The notes under the pieces were generated by a model that saw only the letters and a list, made by a program, of their open reading frames with translations, was not told the DNA's origin and made no database searches. A stretch of DNA of 64,000 nt from Larimichthys crocea (Eukaryota; Chordata; Actinopteri; Sciaenidae): contig NC_040013.1 in the NCBI RefSeq assembly GCF_000972845.2, positions 6,536,061 through 6,600,060 of the forward strand, in the 5' to 3' direction. This document shows, in pieces, positions 1-10,068 of the stretch. A program made the position numbers and the translations under genes. Positions within the stretch are counted from its first letter, which is position 1. The number at the start of each line of letters is the position of its first letter.

Positions 1-760
1 AGTTTCTGCACTGATGGACGAGTGATTGATATGATCCCTGAGCTAACAGCGCCTCTCGGAGGGACTGCCTTGCTACTGCAAACCTTCAAACGTGCACTAT
101 TGCATTCTGCTTCACTAACATACTGGACAGACTACTTCATTAGAAACTATCTTTTTTCTGTGCTAAATAATCATGTAACCACTAATCCTGTGCATTGTAG
201 TAGATGTTGAGTGAGTAATATTGATTTTTATTTACTAGTTAGACTTACTAAAGCCTACATCCTGGCCTGGGGACCTCGTTATTTTGAGCTTGTGATCCAA
301 CAGTTCTTCCTCTAGATGGTGAACAAAGAAATTTTATAGCTTGTTGACTTAAATTAAAATCATATTTATTAACAAAAACATTGTGCAAAATGCAAATTAC
401 TCACATACATATTCATTACAACAAGGAAACATTGTGATAGGAAGGTAAGAATTAAAAAATAGAAGAAGATATTTATTCATTAAACCATTAAGTTTACGGT
501 GACTTCCAGTTTTCCAGATATTTTGTTTTGATTTTTGCCACTAAACAAAAGCAGCTAAAGCAACAGTCTGCAGTGTAGTGTGGACCTCACTCTTCTCATG
601 TGGGTCAACATACTGTATGGCGACTGTGCATCGGTGTAAAGTACACCTCAATGCACCGTGTACGTGAGCGTATGTTTGTCACAACCCTGAGTGTCTTTGT
701 CTTTGATCGGTCTGCATGTGTGTGTGAACGCTGTATATAAATACATGTGTGTGTGCGCAT
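1..760 (-). other. 3' flank and probable 3' UTR of snx15
   Basis: No coding region was recognised here. The snx15 stop codon lies at 761-763 on the minus strand, so at least part of this stretch should be its 3' UTR. Minus-strand AATAAA polyadenylation signals occur at 472-477 and 365-370, both sensible distances downstream of the stop. The remainder is AT-rich with no repeat family I can name. Confidence 0.55.
472..477 (-). promoter_or_regulatory. Candidate polyadenylation signal of snx15
   Basis: The plus strand reads tttatt, which is AATAAA on the minus strand, about 285 bases beyond the snx15 stop. A second copy at 365-370 is an equally possible signal. Which is used cannot be decided from sequence alone. 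Confidence 0.4.
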
Positions 761-3700
761 CTAAGGGTCCTGTGTAGATGTGTGAGTGTGTGTGGGTGAG
801 GAGTGCCTGTCGACCAGCATCTCAGTGTGCTTCAGGTACTGGGCCGTCCTTCTCATCACAGACTCCCTGCGTATTGGATCTGGATCTCCTGGACAGAAAA
901 ACACACAGACAGGAAGACGAGGATGATTACGGTGGACTTCATAGCTTCAGCATTAGTGAGACTTGACCATAAACAATATGATTTCCAGAGGAGATTTCAA
1001 TTAGAAGTTAAAGTTCCAACTCTTGGATGAACATTTTAAGTGAAAAACATCCCTGGCAGCGGTGGGATTCGAACCCACGCCCCCAAAGAGACTGGAGCCT
1101 TAATCCAGCGCCTTAGACCGCTCGGCCACGCTACCTGATTCACTTAAACTTTCACTCTCTGGCAAATCATGGCGGAGGGTGAAGCACAAGTCACCACAGA
1201 TTACTACCAGTTGAAGGGTCACATGTGAGCCATGAAGCTAATTTGAATCTGCTATGTCCATTCTAATTTGTCCATTCTGGGCTGCCATAGAAACATGGCG
1301 GACTCTGTGTAAAAGGACCCGTGGTGTCTGTGGATATAAAAGGTTCATTCTGAGGTAACAAAACATAATGATTCTGATTTTCAGGGGATTATGCACTAAT
1401 GAAAACATAGCATAACCATATGCATATTATATTATATTTCTGGAAACAGAGCCCTCTAAATCTGACACACTGGACCTAATGTTTTGGTTGGTTTACTAAT
1501 GATATTGGATGAATGTAGTGAACTTTCACTTTGTTTTCAGACTCTTCAATGGGCTAAAAGCTGAAGTAGTTGATGTGCTCATGCTTTTTAGTCATTCAGC
1601 TTTATATATAACGCTTTACCTTTTTGGTCTTCCAGAGAAAGAAAACCAGCATTGGCAGCGGTGGGATTTGAACCCACGCCTCCGAAGAGACTGGAGCCTA
1701 AATCCAGCGCCTTAGACCACTCGGCCACACTACCAGGTGAGCACTTACCAGTTCACCATGTATCAAGACCCCAGAGTAACTGTGGGAAGTAAAAGTGGTA
1801 GGATTCTAATCTCAACTCCTGAAGGCCTGATTCCTGTTTATACCTGATATTAACATGTGTCCTGGGTGGTCTGATCACAAGTGGACAGGTTAAACATACA
1901 TGTATGAGTGCACCCAGGACACATTGAGGATGCACTGAGATCCGATCACTCAGACTACATTCAGACACGGTCTAAATGTGACCACATTCTTTCAGCAGTG
2001 TGTTCACAATCCTGGGCCTTCACTTTAGTATCATCTACTCAACTGATCCTTGACAGCTACGGGACAATGTGTGCTTTCTTGTACAGTAAGTAAGTGTCAG
2101 TTTGTCACGACAAAGTGCCCGAAATAACCTGAACTAGAAACTTGCAGGCACATGTTCAAATCAGGTGCCAAAGCTGCTTGGTAATTCTACCTTAGTACAA
2201 CAAATCAAATATTTGCTTTGCAAGGTGTCGTGTTCAGAACTGATGAGGCATTTTGGATTCGAAAGAAGGCCCAGTCGCCCCATGGAGTCTTGTGACACAA
2301 AGCAGCCTTCTCATACAGTTTCAGATCTTGCTTCTCTGCAAGCTCCAAAGAGCTGAAAAACATCCCTGGCAGCGGTGGGATTCGAACCCACGCCCCCGAA
2401 GAGACTGGAGCCTTAATCCAGCGCCTTAGACCGCTCGGCCACGCTACCCTTGTACACATCCCTTGTAGAGGCTAGTGCAGATTGACCTAATAAGTCATCC
2501 ATTAGTGACTGAACAGATGCATTTACAGCAGAGGTAAACACAGTTAGGACTAGAACAGTCGCTGTGTTGATTTTACAATGAGGTCACCTGCTGACCTGCC
2601 AGACTGTGCAGCGTCCATTTACCTGTGTGTGTGTGCATGTGTAATGCATTTATCAGTGTGGCAGCACATCAGACTATGAAGCACAGAGTAAATGGTCTGT
2701 CACTATAGCAACAATGCTGACCTTGCTTCGTACAAAAACATGGACATGAAATATTGAACAGATCGTACATAACACCCCCCGTAACACGGCTGTCCTTATA
2801 TGTTCTCTCACCCTGTACTCCAGTGATCAGTATATCCACCGCCGTCCTGTATCCGCGAATGGCACAGCTAAATTCTCCCTCCTTCTCCCTCTCCATCGCG
2901 GCTGTGAGCTCAGTGGCAGCCTGGTTCAAGTAAGCCGCGTCCCCTCCATCCAGACTAGTTGGCGGCAGTGAGAACAATTCTGAGTGGTCACCGGACGGAT
3001 TAGATCCATCTGAAATAAAAGTGAAGAAAGAGCGAGAGAGGATGATGTATGAGCAGAGGAATGGTCTCTTTACACAATTTCTGACATTTTATAGCTAATG
3101 AATTAAGAATATAATTGGCAGATTAATTAATAATTAATGTAACGATTGGTTGCAGCATTAGTTAAAGGTGAGCGCCCACTGAAACACAAACAAGTTTTAG
3201 TGTCGTCTGAAGACAAATCCACAATTTTAAGATCGATCTCCTAAGAAAGCACATTTGAAGTGAAAAACTTCACTGGCAGCGGTGGGATTCGAACCCACGC
3301 CCCCGAAGAGACTGGAGCCTTAATCCAGCGCCTTAGACCGCTCGGCCACACTACCTCATGATGATCATAAATCATTTTCAAACATCTCTATCCAGTGAGT
3401 TCTCTTATTGGTTTGTCTTGCCATTTTAAATAATTCATAACTGAATCATTAAGCAAACACTCCAAAAAGATTTCAGTTTGGAGCAAATTATATGTTTAGG
3501 ATAAAAAAAATATTCTTTGTTGACAAAAGTGCCAGCGCAACAACCAAACTCATCATTATTCATTTCACATTTATCAACTCACGCAGGAAGGTCTGTAAAT
3601 AAATAGTCAACATGGGCATTATTATTATTATTTATGGGAATTAAAAATAAAATACAACGTAAAATATATTTGCACAACATTGCATGTGTACAGTCTAATG

Positions 3701-5782
3701 TTCAAATATTTCATTGTTGATTGCCACTGTATAATGTAAATAACTGTAAATCCTGTCCATACTGCCATATTACCATACTTATATTATAGTAAATACTCTG
3801 TTTACACTGTGCCAATTGCCTCACAGATGTCTTTTGCTGTATATATTTTTAGATTGTATATCTATTCTTATATACATATTTTATATACTTTTCTTTTACA
3901 TCTTTTACTAACTTGTGTCCATACTGTTTTGGACAAGAGAGAAATGAAATTCCGATGCCTGTATGTCCTGTACACATAGCAGCATTGACAATAAAGTTGA
4001 CTTTGACTTTGATTTTGAAAATAACAGAATCTGCACGAGACACAAACATTGAGATAAAATCACCAAATACTGAAATATAAGTCTGCAATTGTGTTTTTTT
4101 TGTTTATATTTATCTATCTTATCTTCATTATTTGTCACCTTGTTTATAGCAGGGATCAAAGACAGCCAAGTCATTATCAGACAATGGAGGTGGACCTTCC
4201 TCCTTCAGGGATGGCACATGCCTTCTGCCACGGAGTCAAACAGTGAATCGAATTCTTCCTGTGATTCTGTGATTGGTGGTTTCTGGCTAGGGATGGGTCA
4301 GGAGACGGGCCTGGAGGAGAAAACAAGATTAATAATGAAAGAAAAGAAAATCACAGTGTCAGTTCTGGCAGATTTGTCCTCCCCATCCTCCATCGTCGTA
4401 CCTCTGTCATCCAGCTCTGCATCGCTGAGCTCCTCTTGCTCTCTTCTCTAGGAGAGCTCCCATCTCGCTGTAAGCCTCGGCCGCCACCTCCGGTTCTCCC
4501 ACCTCCAAGCCCACGTTGATGCCCAGATCCTGGGGTAAGGTGGGAGCCTCCCTCCCCCCCCTCTCCTCTGCCGGTTCACAGTCAGAGGCCCTCCGCTTGG
4601 GTAGGGGAATGAGAGGGGGAGGCAGAGGCCCGGCGGAGGACAGAGGGGTGGAATCTAGAGGCCTTGTGACCTCACCACCCTGAGAGGAGGGAGGGAAGGG
4701 AGAAAGAGAGAAAGTAACATTGTGACTCTTTTCCTGCCACTTCATATCTGTATCGCTTTCTCTGTGTGAGCGGCTCTTACTCTGAAGAAGTCCTTGAGCT
4801 GTGGGCTGTTGTAGAGTGCAGGTATGGTGGTAGTAAATGAAAGCATGGCCTCTGTGGCCTTCCTCCTCTCCTCAATCACAGCCTCGTCAAACCTCCCTGA
4901 AACACAGAAGAACAGCAGCCATTTGTCAGGCCGGGGTTTGCCTTTGTGCAATCAACCTTGCAGCAAGCAGCCTTGAACCCAGTACAAACAGCGACTGTCC
5001 GTTGGCTGGAAAATTACATAATCGGCCGAGAGGAAATGACAAAACGCTCGAAAATCCTCTACAACGCGACAAACCACAGCCACAAAAGCAACAGTCGGTG
5101 ATCGTGGCACTTGTCGAGCGTGCTTGAACTTGTTGCATCTAACAATCTTTATACCAAAGACGTGTGCACGAGGGAACGGTGGAAACTCCTCTTGTCTTCT
5201 GAACAGGTTCTTGTGCGTGTAGGCCAACTCCCCGTGGAGCTTCTTCAGCTCAGAGAACCCCTCCACACGACCACCTCCTTCACATCTCCGGGTGACGCTT
5301 GGACACGAACTACAAAAAGGGACACAGAGGAGAGGACAGATCAAATACGTGTAAGCATGGTGACAAAGCCTGATTTTGTATGCATGCCGGCCTCCACTCA
5401 GGGGTATATACGTGGTCATGGGGGGGTCTGGAGATCATGGACTGATCACAAGGTCAGTGTGCTGCTCACTGAGCGGCATTGTCTCACATAAAAGGCTCTT
5501 TGTGTTTGTGCATCTGTCTGTTGAGTCAGCCTTTTCATGACTAGTAAACAAATAAGTCACCTATGACAGAGTTACTGTGGGTGCAAGTCAACACAGAGGT
5601 GAAATAACGTGACATGTCTGCAAAGCTGAGGTAAATCAGACATGATAACAACACTGACGCAGACAGATGAAGAGAGACTGACCCGCGCTGTCACTTTGTA
5701 CTCCGTGTGCCCCTTCTCGTGTGATCGTGGGTCGGAAAACGGTGAAGAAGCGGTAATATTCATCTTTGGCTTTCCGTGACAT
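761..5782 (-). CDS. snx15: Sorting nexin 15 (snx15), first copy, seven exons with frameshifts
   Basis: SNX15 is an endosomal trafficking protein with an N-terminal PX domain that binds phosphoinositides and a C-terminal MIT domain. Minus-strand exons are 5683-5782, 5155-5309, 4781-4896, 4402-4679, 4139-4310, 2812-3009 and 761-888. Family landmarks are the PX core (RRFSELKKLH, FPPFP), the phrases VIEERRK, NSPQLKDFF, GGEVTRPL and LAVFDP, the MIT helix starting DAAYLNQAATEL, and a last exon with RRTAQYLKHTEML before TAG. Exons 1, 2, 4 and 5 differ from the second copy by one- or two-base indels that break the frame. Exon 1 has AAAA at 5736-5739 where copy 2 has AAA. Exon 2 is two bases short, exon 4 two short and exon 5 two short. 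Exon 3 is intact, and exons 6-7 exist only here. I read the breaks as sequence error or an allele in a poor contig, not as a true pseudogene. Identification is secure; which bases are real is not. Confidence 0.9.
1054..1135 (-). tRNA. tRNA-Leu (anticodon AAG), copy 1
   Basis: This is an 82-base class II tRNA read on the minus strand. It has the acceptor start GGTAGCG, A box TGGCCGAGCGG, anticodon loop TTAAGGC (AAG), a long variable arm, and B box GGTTCGAATCC. A TTTTT RNA polymerase III terminator follows at 1047-1043. One base in the variable arm differs from the other AAG copies (plus-strand cccaaag instead of cccgaag). It lies in intron 6 of snx15, on the same strand. Confidence 0.96.
1270..1477 (-). 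repeat. MITE-like dispersed repeat, copy 1 (minus orientation)
   Basis: The plus strand ends in acacactggacct, the inverted form of the aggtccagtgtgt terminus found at 46375. Inside are shared blocks: a segment resembling gattctgattttcaggggat, a gcactaatgaaaacata block, and a ccatagaaacatggcgg block. Homologous copies lie at 46375-46681 and 51173-51423. I recognise it as a common percomorph nonautonomous repeat with inverted termini; the exact family name is uncertain. The outer boundary near 1270 is approximate. Confidence 0.75.
1653..1734 (-). tRNA. tRNA-Leu (anticodon TAG)
   Basis: This 82-base class II leucine tRNA has anticodon loop TTTAGGC (TAG), A box TGGCCGAGTGG and B box GGTTCAAATCC. 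The acceptor starts GGTAGTG, giving a U-G wobble at pair 6-67. A minus-strand TTTT terminator is at 1645-1642. It is the only TAG member of this four-gene cluster and lies in snx15 intron 6. Confidence 0.95.
2367..2448 (-). tRNA. tRNA-Leu (anticodon AAG), copy 2
   Basis: This 82-base leucine tRNA with anticodon AAG has intact A and B boxes and a TTTTT terminator at 2360-2356. The 3' flank (plus strand tgaaaaacatccc) is nearly the same as that of the copy at 1054-1135, which indicates local duplication including flank. It is in snx15 intron 6. Confidence 0.96.
3274..3355 (-). tRNA. tRNA-Leu (anticodon AAG), copy 3
   Basis: This 82-base leucine tRNA with anticodon AAG has the acceptor start GGTAGTG, with a wobble at pair 6-67. 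The A box, long variable arm and B box are intact. A TTTTT terminator lies at 3267-3263, and the 3' flank (gaagtgaaaaac) resembles copy 1. It sits in snx15 intron 5, between the exons at 4139 and 3009. Confidence 0.96.
3890..4018 (+). repeat. Retroposon 3' tail
   Basis: A segment like acttgtgtccatactgtttt followed by gacaataaagttgactttga and imperfect tttgac repeats is characteristic of fish non-LTR retroposon 3' ends with a short-repeat tail. The counterpart at 9880-9960 lacks about 30 internal bases. It lies in snx15 intron 5 in antisense. The upstream limit is unclear; AT-rich sequence from about 3600 may belong to it. Confidence 0.5.
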
Positions 5783-6308
5783 GTCCTGTCCTCGGTGATC
5801 ACAGACGAGCAGCGTGTCTGAGAGGCACAGAAACAAACAAACAAACAACAGACACACAGACAAACAGAGCTGGGAGGAGCTCTGTTGTGATTCCTCTGTC
5901 CCTCTCTACGCTCACTTCCTGGTCGGTGACGTGTGCTCATGCGTGATTCGTGCTGTAGACGCTCGACGTCAAATGATATTTTCCATTTTTTACGTATTTC
6001 TGTCTTTAGTCTTAAGCTTATTTTTGTTATCACTAGTGCTGATACATTTTTAAAAATAAAATAAATATTTATATATTTTTTTTGTTGTTGCTTATTGTTA
6101 TAAAAAAATATTTGGAACACAGCCCATAGACTATTTTTAAATGCTGAATTCCTAATGTAATATCACAATCCACTCATTTAATTTGAATTGCCTCCAAATT
6201 GTGCAAAAAAAAAGCTGTATGTGACAAGTTGAATTAATAATTAAGTTGCAATGTAGTGTCAGTTTCTACAGTAGGATACTACTCTATATCTATCTATCTA
6301 TCTCTATC

Positions 6309-6342
<34 letters not shown>

Positions 6343-7746
6343 TATCTATCTATCTACTACTATCTATCTATCTGTCTGTGTGGACCACCATGGTGGACTG
6401 CAGTCTCACCTCTGGTAACTAAAAACAACAAATTCATACTTTCGGGTGATTATAAACCGATTGAAAATATAATTGTAAATATTATACTATACAATACTGT
6501 ACAAAGTATAATACTGGTAATATAAAATATATTTTGACAATGCAATTCTTACGCACACATAAAGTCACATTTTTCATTTTAACCACACTCTGACACCCAT
6601 ACTAAAATATCTGTTTTTTTTATCAGCAAGTAGGTGATAATGTCAAGGTAATATTAGGCTTACATTGTAGTCATTATATCATAAAGCAAACAGTGGTCAC
6701 TATTAAAGACAGAAGTGTTGTCCATCAGTCTGTTTGCTTTTGCAGAGCAAATGCTGCTAAAATTAGCCAAATGTTTGCAATTAAATGAGAAGTGGATCCA
6801 GTGCTGCTACACAGGGCCATGTAATTATGTAAAATCATTACACACCTTCTAAATTCAACTAAAAACCAATTGATTAAGAATGATGTGCTGATTTAGATAA
6901 GTCCAGTCAAATATGATATGTGTAATCATCATCTGTATGTCCTTTGACCAGTTTTTAAAACAGTGTAGGGACCAGTGGAATACTCCAGGAGGCGCTAAAT
7001 ATTCATGTAATGTACACATGAAGTCTAAGAAAGGGAGCAGGGGACTTTACAGCAAATAAAAAGTGTAACACAATTTTATAATGATTTTTTTTCTTTGATG
7101 ATACATTTGGGTAATATAAGCGGTTTAAATGAAGCTGCTAATCCTTACCCTGTGTGAGACAATGCAACAAAGAGAGCGACGACAGACTTTACTGTAATGC
7201 TGCGGAAGCTCCAGCTGTGCGTTCATACTGTGGCAACAATGATAAACAATCCCTTCCCATTGCTGTGTCATTCCAGCAGCTGAAACTATCCATTTTTACT
7301 TTATTTAATTTACATTTTGATCAAAATATTCAGAAGATCCTTGAGTCAGTGGTTCATATCACATAACCTTCCCAGGGCCTTGAACAAGATATAGCCTGTG
7401 AGTGTGGGTTTTATATCTAACAGGCTGTAGCTCTGAGAGTGTTATTTTTCTGGTAATTACCTGTTAAACTGAGTGGGGGATGTGTGCAGACACAAAGGAG
7501 GTCAATATTTAATTTTCTGCACGCCTGGTTAGGCTGAAAGCTGACTAACAGAAGCCAAACAGGTCGTGTCTTCCTCTACCTTCATACACAGAGGTACACG
7601 TGACCATAGACATATATACATAACATACATAGACATATACATGTATATGTCTATGCACGTGACTCCATGCATACGAGTGGTGCACAGAGTATAGACACAA
7701 TCTGCTTTGACATATTCATGACAGTGAGTCAACGTTACATGTAAAA
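5783..7746. other. Spacer upstream of snx15, first copy
   Basis: No gene is seen between the snx15 start and the initiator tRNA-Met. The first 100 bases upstream of the start are probably snx15 promoter and 5' UTR. The rest is AT-rich with the (TCTA)n microsatellite at about 6284-6378. Confidence 0.6.
6284..6378. repeat. (TCTA)n microsatellite, first copy
   Basis: Imperfect TCTA tetranucleotides with interruptions end in TCTG units. The equivalent in the second copy is arranged differently (12231-12287), with a longer TCTG block, as expected of two alleles. Confidence 0.9.
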
Positions 7747-7818
7747 TAGCAGAGGATGGTTTCGATCCATCGACCTCTGGGTTATGGGCCCAGCACGCTT
7801 CCGCTGCGCCACTCTGCT
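7747..7818 (-). tRNA. Initiator tRNA-Met (CAT), first copy
   Basis: This 72-base tRNA reads on the minus strand from AGCAGAG to CTCTGCTA. It shows initiator hallmarks: the A1-U72 pair, a GGG/CCC-closed anticodon stem (CTGGG CCCATAA CCCAG), and GATCGAAAC in the T arm in place of the usual TTC. A TTTT terminator is at 7746-7743. It is identical to the copy at 13753-13824. Confidence 0.97.
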
Positions 7819-9582
7819 TTCATGTAGAGAACAAGAGAGGGAACAAATGCCGTGGCCGTGAATGTGAACTGTTTGAAATTCATCTCACAAAGAGGGGCCC
7901 TGTTACATAACATCAGACAGCCATTGTTTCCTGCTGGCAGAAAAGGGTTTGGTGCTGGGGACAGAGAAAGGGGCTGAGAGGAGGGAACAGTCTGAAAAGG
8001 AGAGAAGAGATGGATGTGAACAGGCAGTAAAAGAGAGAGAACATAATTATAATGTGTCAAATACAAATGGTGAAATTTCAAAGATATTCTTGAATTTGTC
8101 ATGAAACTTAGTTCTTGATGAAGTTGGGGAAAAAACGTCTTCTTGTCTTTTTTAGCAGCAGGATGTCTTCTTTTTGGTTTCTTTCAAATACTGCGTTCAA
8201 TGCATTTTATTCTTTTATACACTATATGTTGAGTGTGTTTCTTTGGTGAATGCACTAATGAACTAATGCATGTTCGCTTTGTCCATATTAGCTGTCCATT
8301 CGTGGCAGTAAAGAGTCCCACAATGAACAGTCTCCCTTTGTCTGTGAGGGGAAACTGGGCTGCACATTCTCATGTGAAGACAAAGACAAAGATCAGGGAG
8401 AGACAAAAATGGAAGAAGAGAGAGAGGAGAGAGTAGAGTTGTAAAAGGCATGGTGAGTGGTGTGTGTGTGTACACCAGCAATATCAGTACAGTTAAAAGA
8501 CATAAAGCAGTAAAATTACACAATATGACAAGTCCCTATGATGCACGCCCAGCATTACTGAATGTGTGTGTTGCATGAACTCATAAAATGTTACACTGAT
8601 AACTTTCCCTGTAAATCATTCTTTAAATATCATGTAACATAGTGATCTATGGATTTTTCTTTTGTCTCCTGCTGCAATCAGGAAAAAAGTTTAGTTATTT
8701 AGTTTCATTAGGAATGTATGGTAGGAGATAATGGGAAGAACAAACGCTATAATTAGAACTTTTAGGATTTTATCAACAATAAATGACTCAATCCAAGGCA
8801 GCAAAAACAATATGATCATACTGTATACAAGTGTATATTTGAGGGGAAGAATGGCAATGGGAAACCACACCGCTTCAGTATGAGCAGACTGCACCTCACA
8901 GTGAAAGCCTGAAAAACAATGACATGAAAGCGCCCCAGAGACTTCAGCCAAACTAGTCTAAACTGTTCAGGTCTGCCCTGCTGTGCTCACAGCCTCTGCA
9001 AAATAAACTCTCTCAGAGGGATCAGAGGAGGATTTACAGTGAGGCCCTGTGTGTGTGAACCCCTCCAGAGACTCTAGTTTTGTTGCTGAACAATACATGG
9101 AACTGCAGGCACCTCTAATATAAAACATTTAGGGATTTTTGAAAGATACAATGAGTTCTTTATTTTGCAAAAGTTCTGCATTTTCAGCTATCTACGGGTA
9201 TTCCTGCAATACACACATAAATCTCACATATCATACAGCACTTCTTGCTGCTGATGTACCTAACTGGTATCTGCAGTAAGCTGTTATGTCTATCCTGAAA
9301 CACCAGTGTAATGTAACACAGAATATCTGTTTCTGTCTTCCACAAAAACAGGCAACATTCTCTGTGTCCTTTCTATGTGTGAGGGTGCAACCTGTGATGG
9401 ATTTAGTGATCGTCCCCCTCCTCGCCTGCCAAAAAAAAACAAGCATACTGATTTTTACGACAAACAGGACAGGACTTTGCTAGGGACTTCATCAGTGTCC
9501 CCTGTGAACTTACATTAGTGTAGTGTTTGTGTGAACTCGTCGGTCTTGTAAGTTCTGATCTTTTCAGGTGTACGTTGTAGCT
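7819..9582. other. Intergenic DNA, first copy
   Basis: I see no supportable gene. Short open frames on both strands are interrupted relative to the second copy. The stretch ends at the gap. Confidence 0.6.
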
Positions 9583-9592
9583 NNNNNNNNNN
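9583..9592. other. Assembly gap (10 N)
   Basis: Ten N bases mark a scaffold join of conventional rather than measured length. The left contig ends inside sequence that continues uninterrupted in the second copy at 15603. Confidence 0.99.
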
Positions 9593-9795
9593 TTCCCTTT
9601 ATGGTCTCAATCTCTAGTTTCAAGTCTTCTTCCATACAGCATGATGTTCACGTAGTGAATGACGGTCCTATTTAGAGTGAAATAGACGATAAAGCAGGAT
9701 ATGCTCTATCTTGTGATTGACAAGTCATTCTAAGTTAGAAGAAGCTTCAAAATAAGTAATACCTGCATTCAGCAGCAGGTCTATATATATATATA
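9593..9795. other. Contig start without match in the first copy
   Basis: These 203 bases precede the point (9796) where homology with 3834 begins. I found no counterpart in the 600 bases upstream of 3834 and no gene. It could be a real structural difference between haplotypes, or poorly assembled contig-end sequence beside the (TA)n run at 9782-9796. Confidence 0.6.
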
Positions 9796-10068
9796 TTGCT
9801 GTATATATTTTTAGATTTGTATATTTCTATTCTATATATATATATTTTATATACTTTTCTTTTTACATCTTTTACTATACTTGTGTCCATACTGTTTTGA
9901 TGCTCTGTATGTCCTGTACACATAGCAGCATTGACAATAAAGTTGACTTTGACTTTGAAAATAACAGAATCTGCACAAGACACAAACATTGAGATAAAAT
10001 CACCAAATACTGAAATATAAGGCTGCAATTGTTTTATATTTATCTATCTTATCTTCATTTATTGTCAC

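Larger units (their letters stand above)
3834..9582. repeat. Large near-identical duplication, first copy
   Basis: This segment matches 9796-15603 in order and orientation along its whole length, including snx15 exons 1-5, the initiator tRNA-Met, the (TCTA)n microsatellite and the intergenic DNA. Differences are mostly one-base indels in homopolymers plus a few larger ones, such as about 55 bases missing near 7118 and about 18 near 9340. The homology stops exactly at the N run, which is a contig edge. Confidence 0.95.

Noticed and set aside
4089..4451. Plus-strand frames of about 80-120 codons opposite snx15 exons 4-5 (also 10114-10362)
   Set aside because: They are antisense shadows of snx15 exons. 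The minus-strand reading has consistent splice sites and family motifs.
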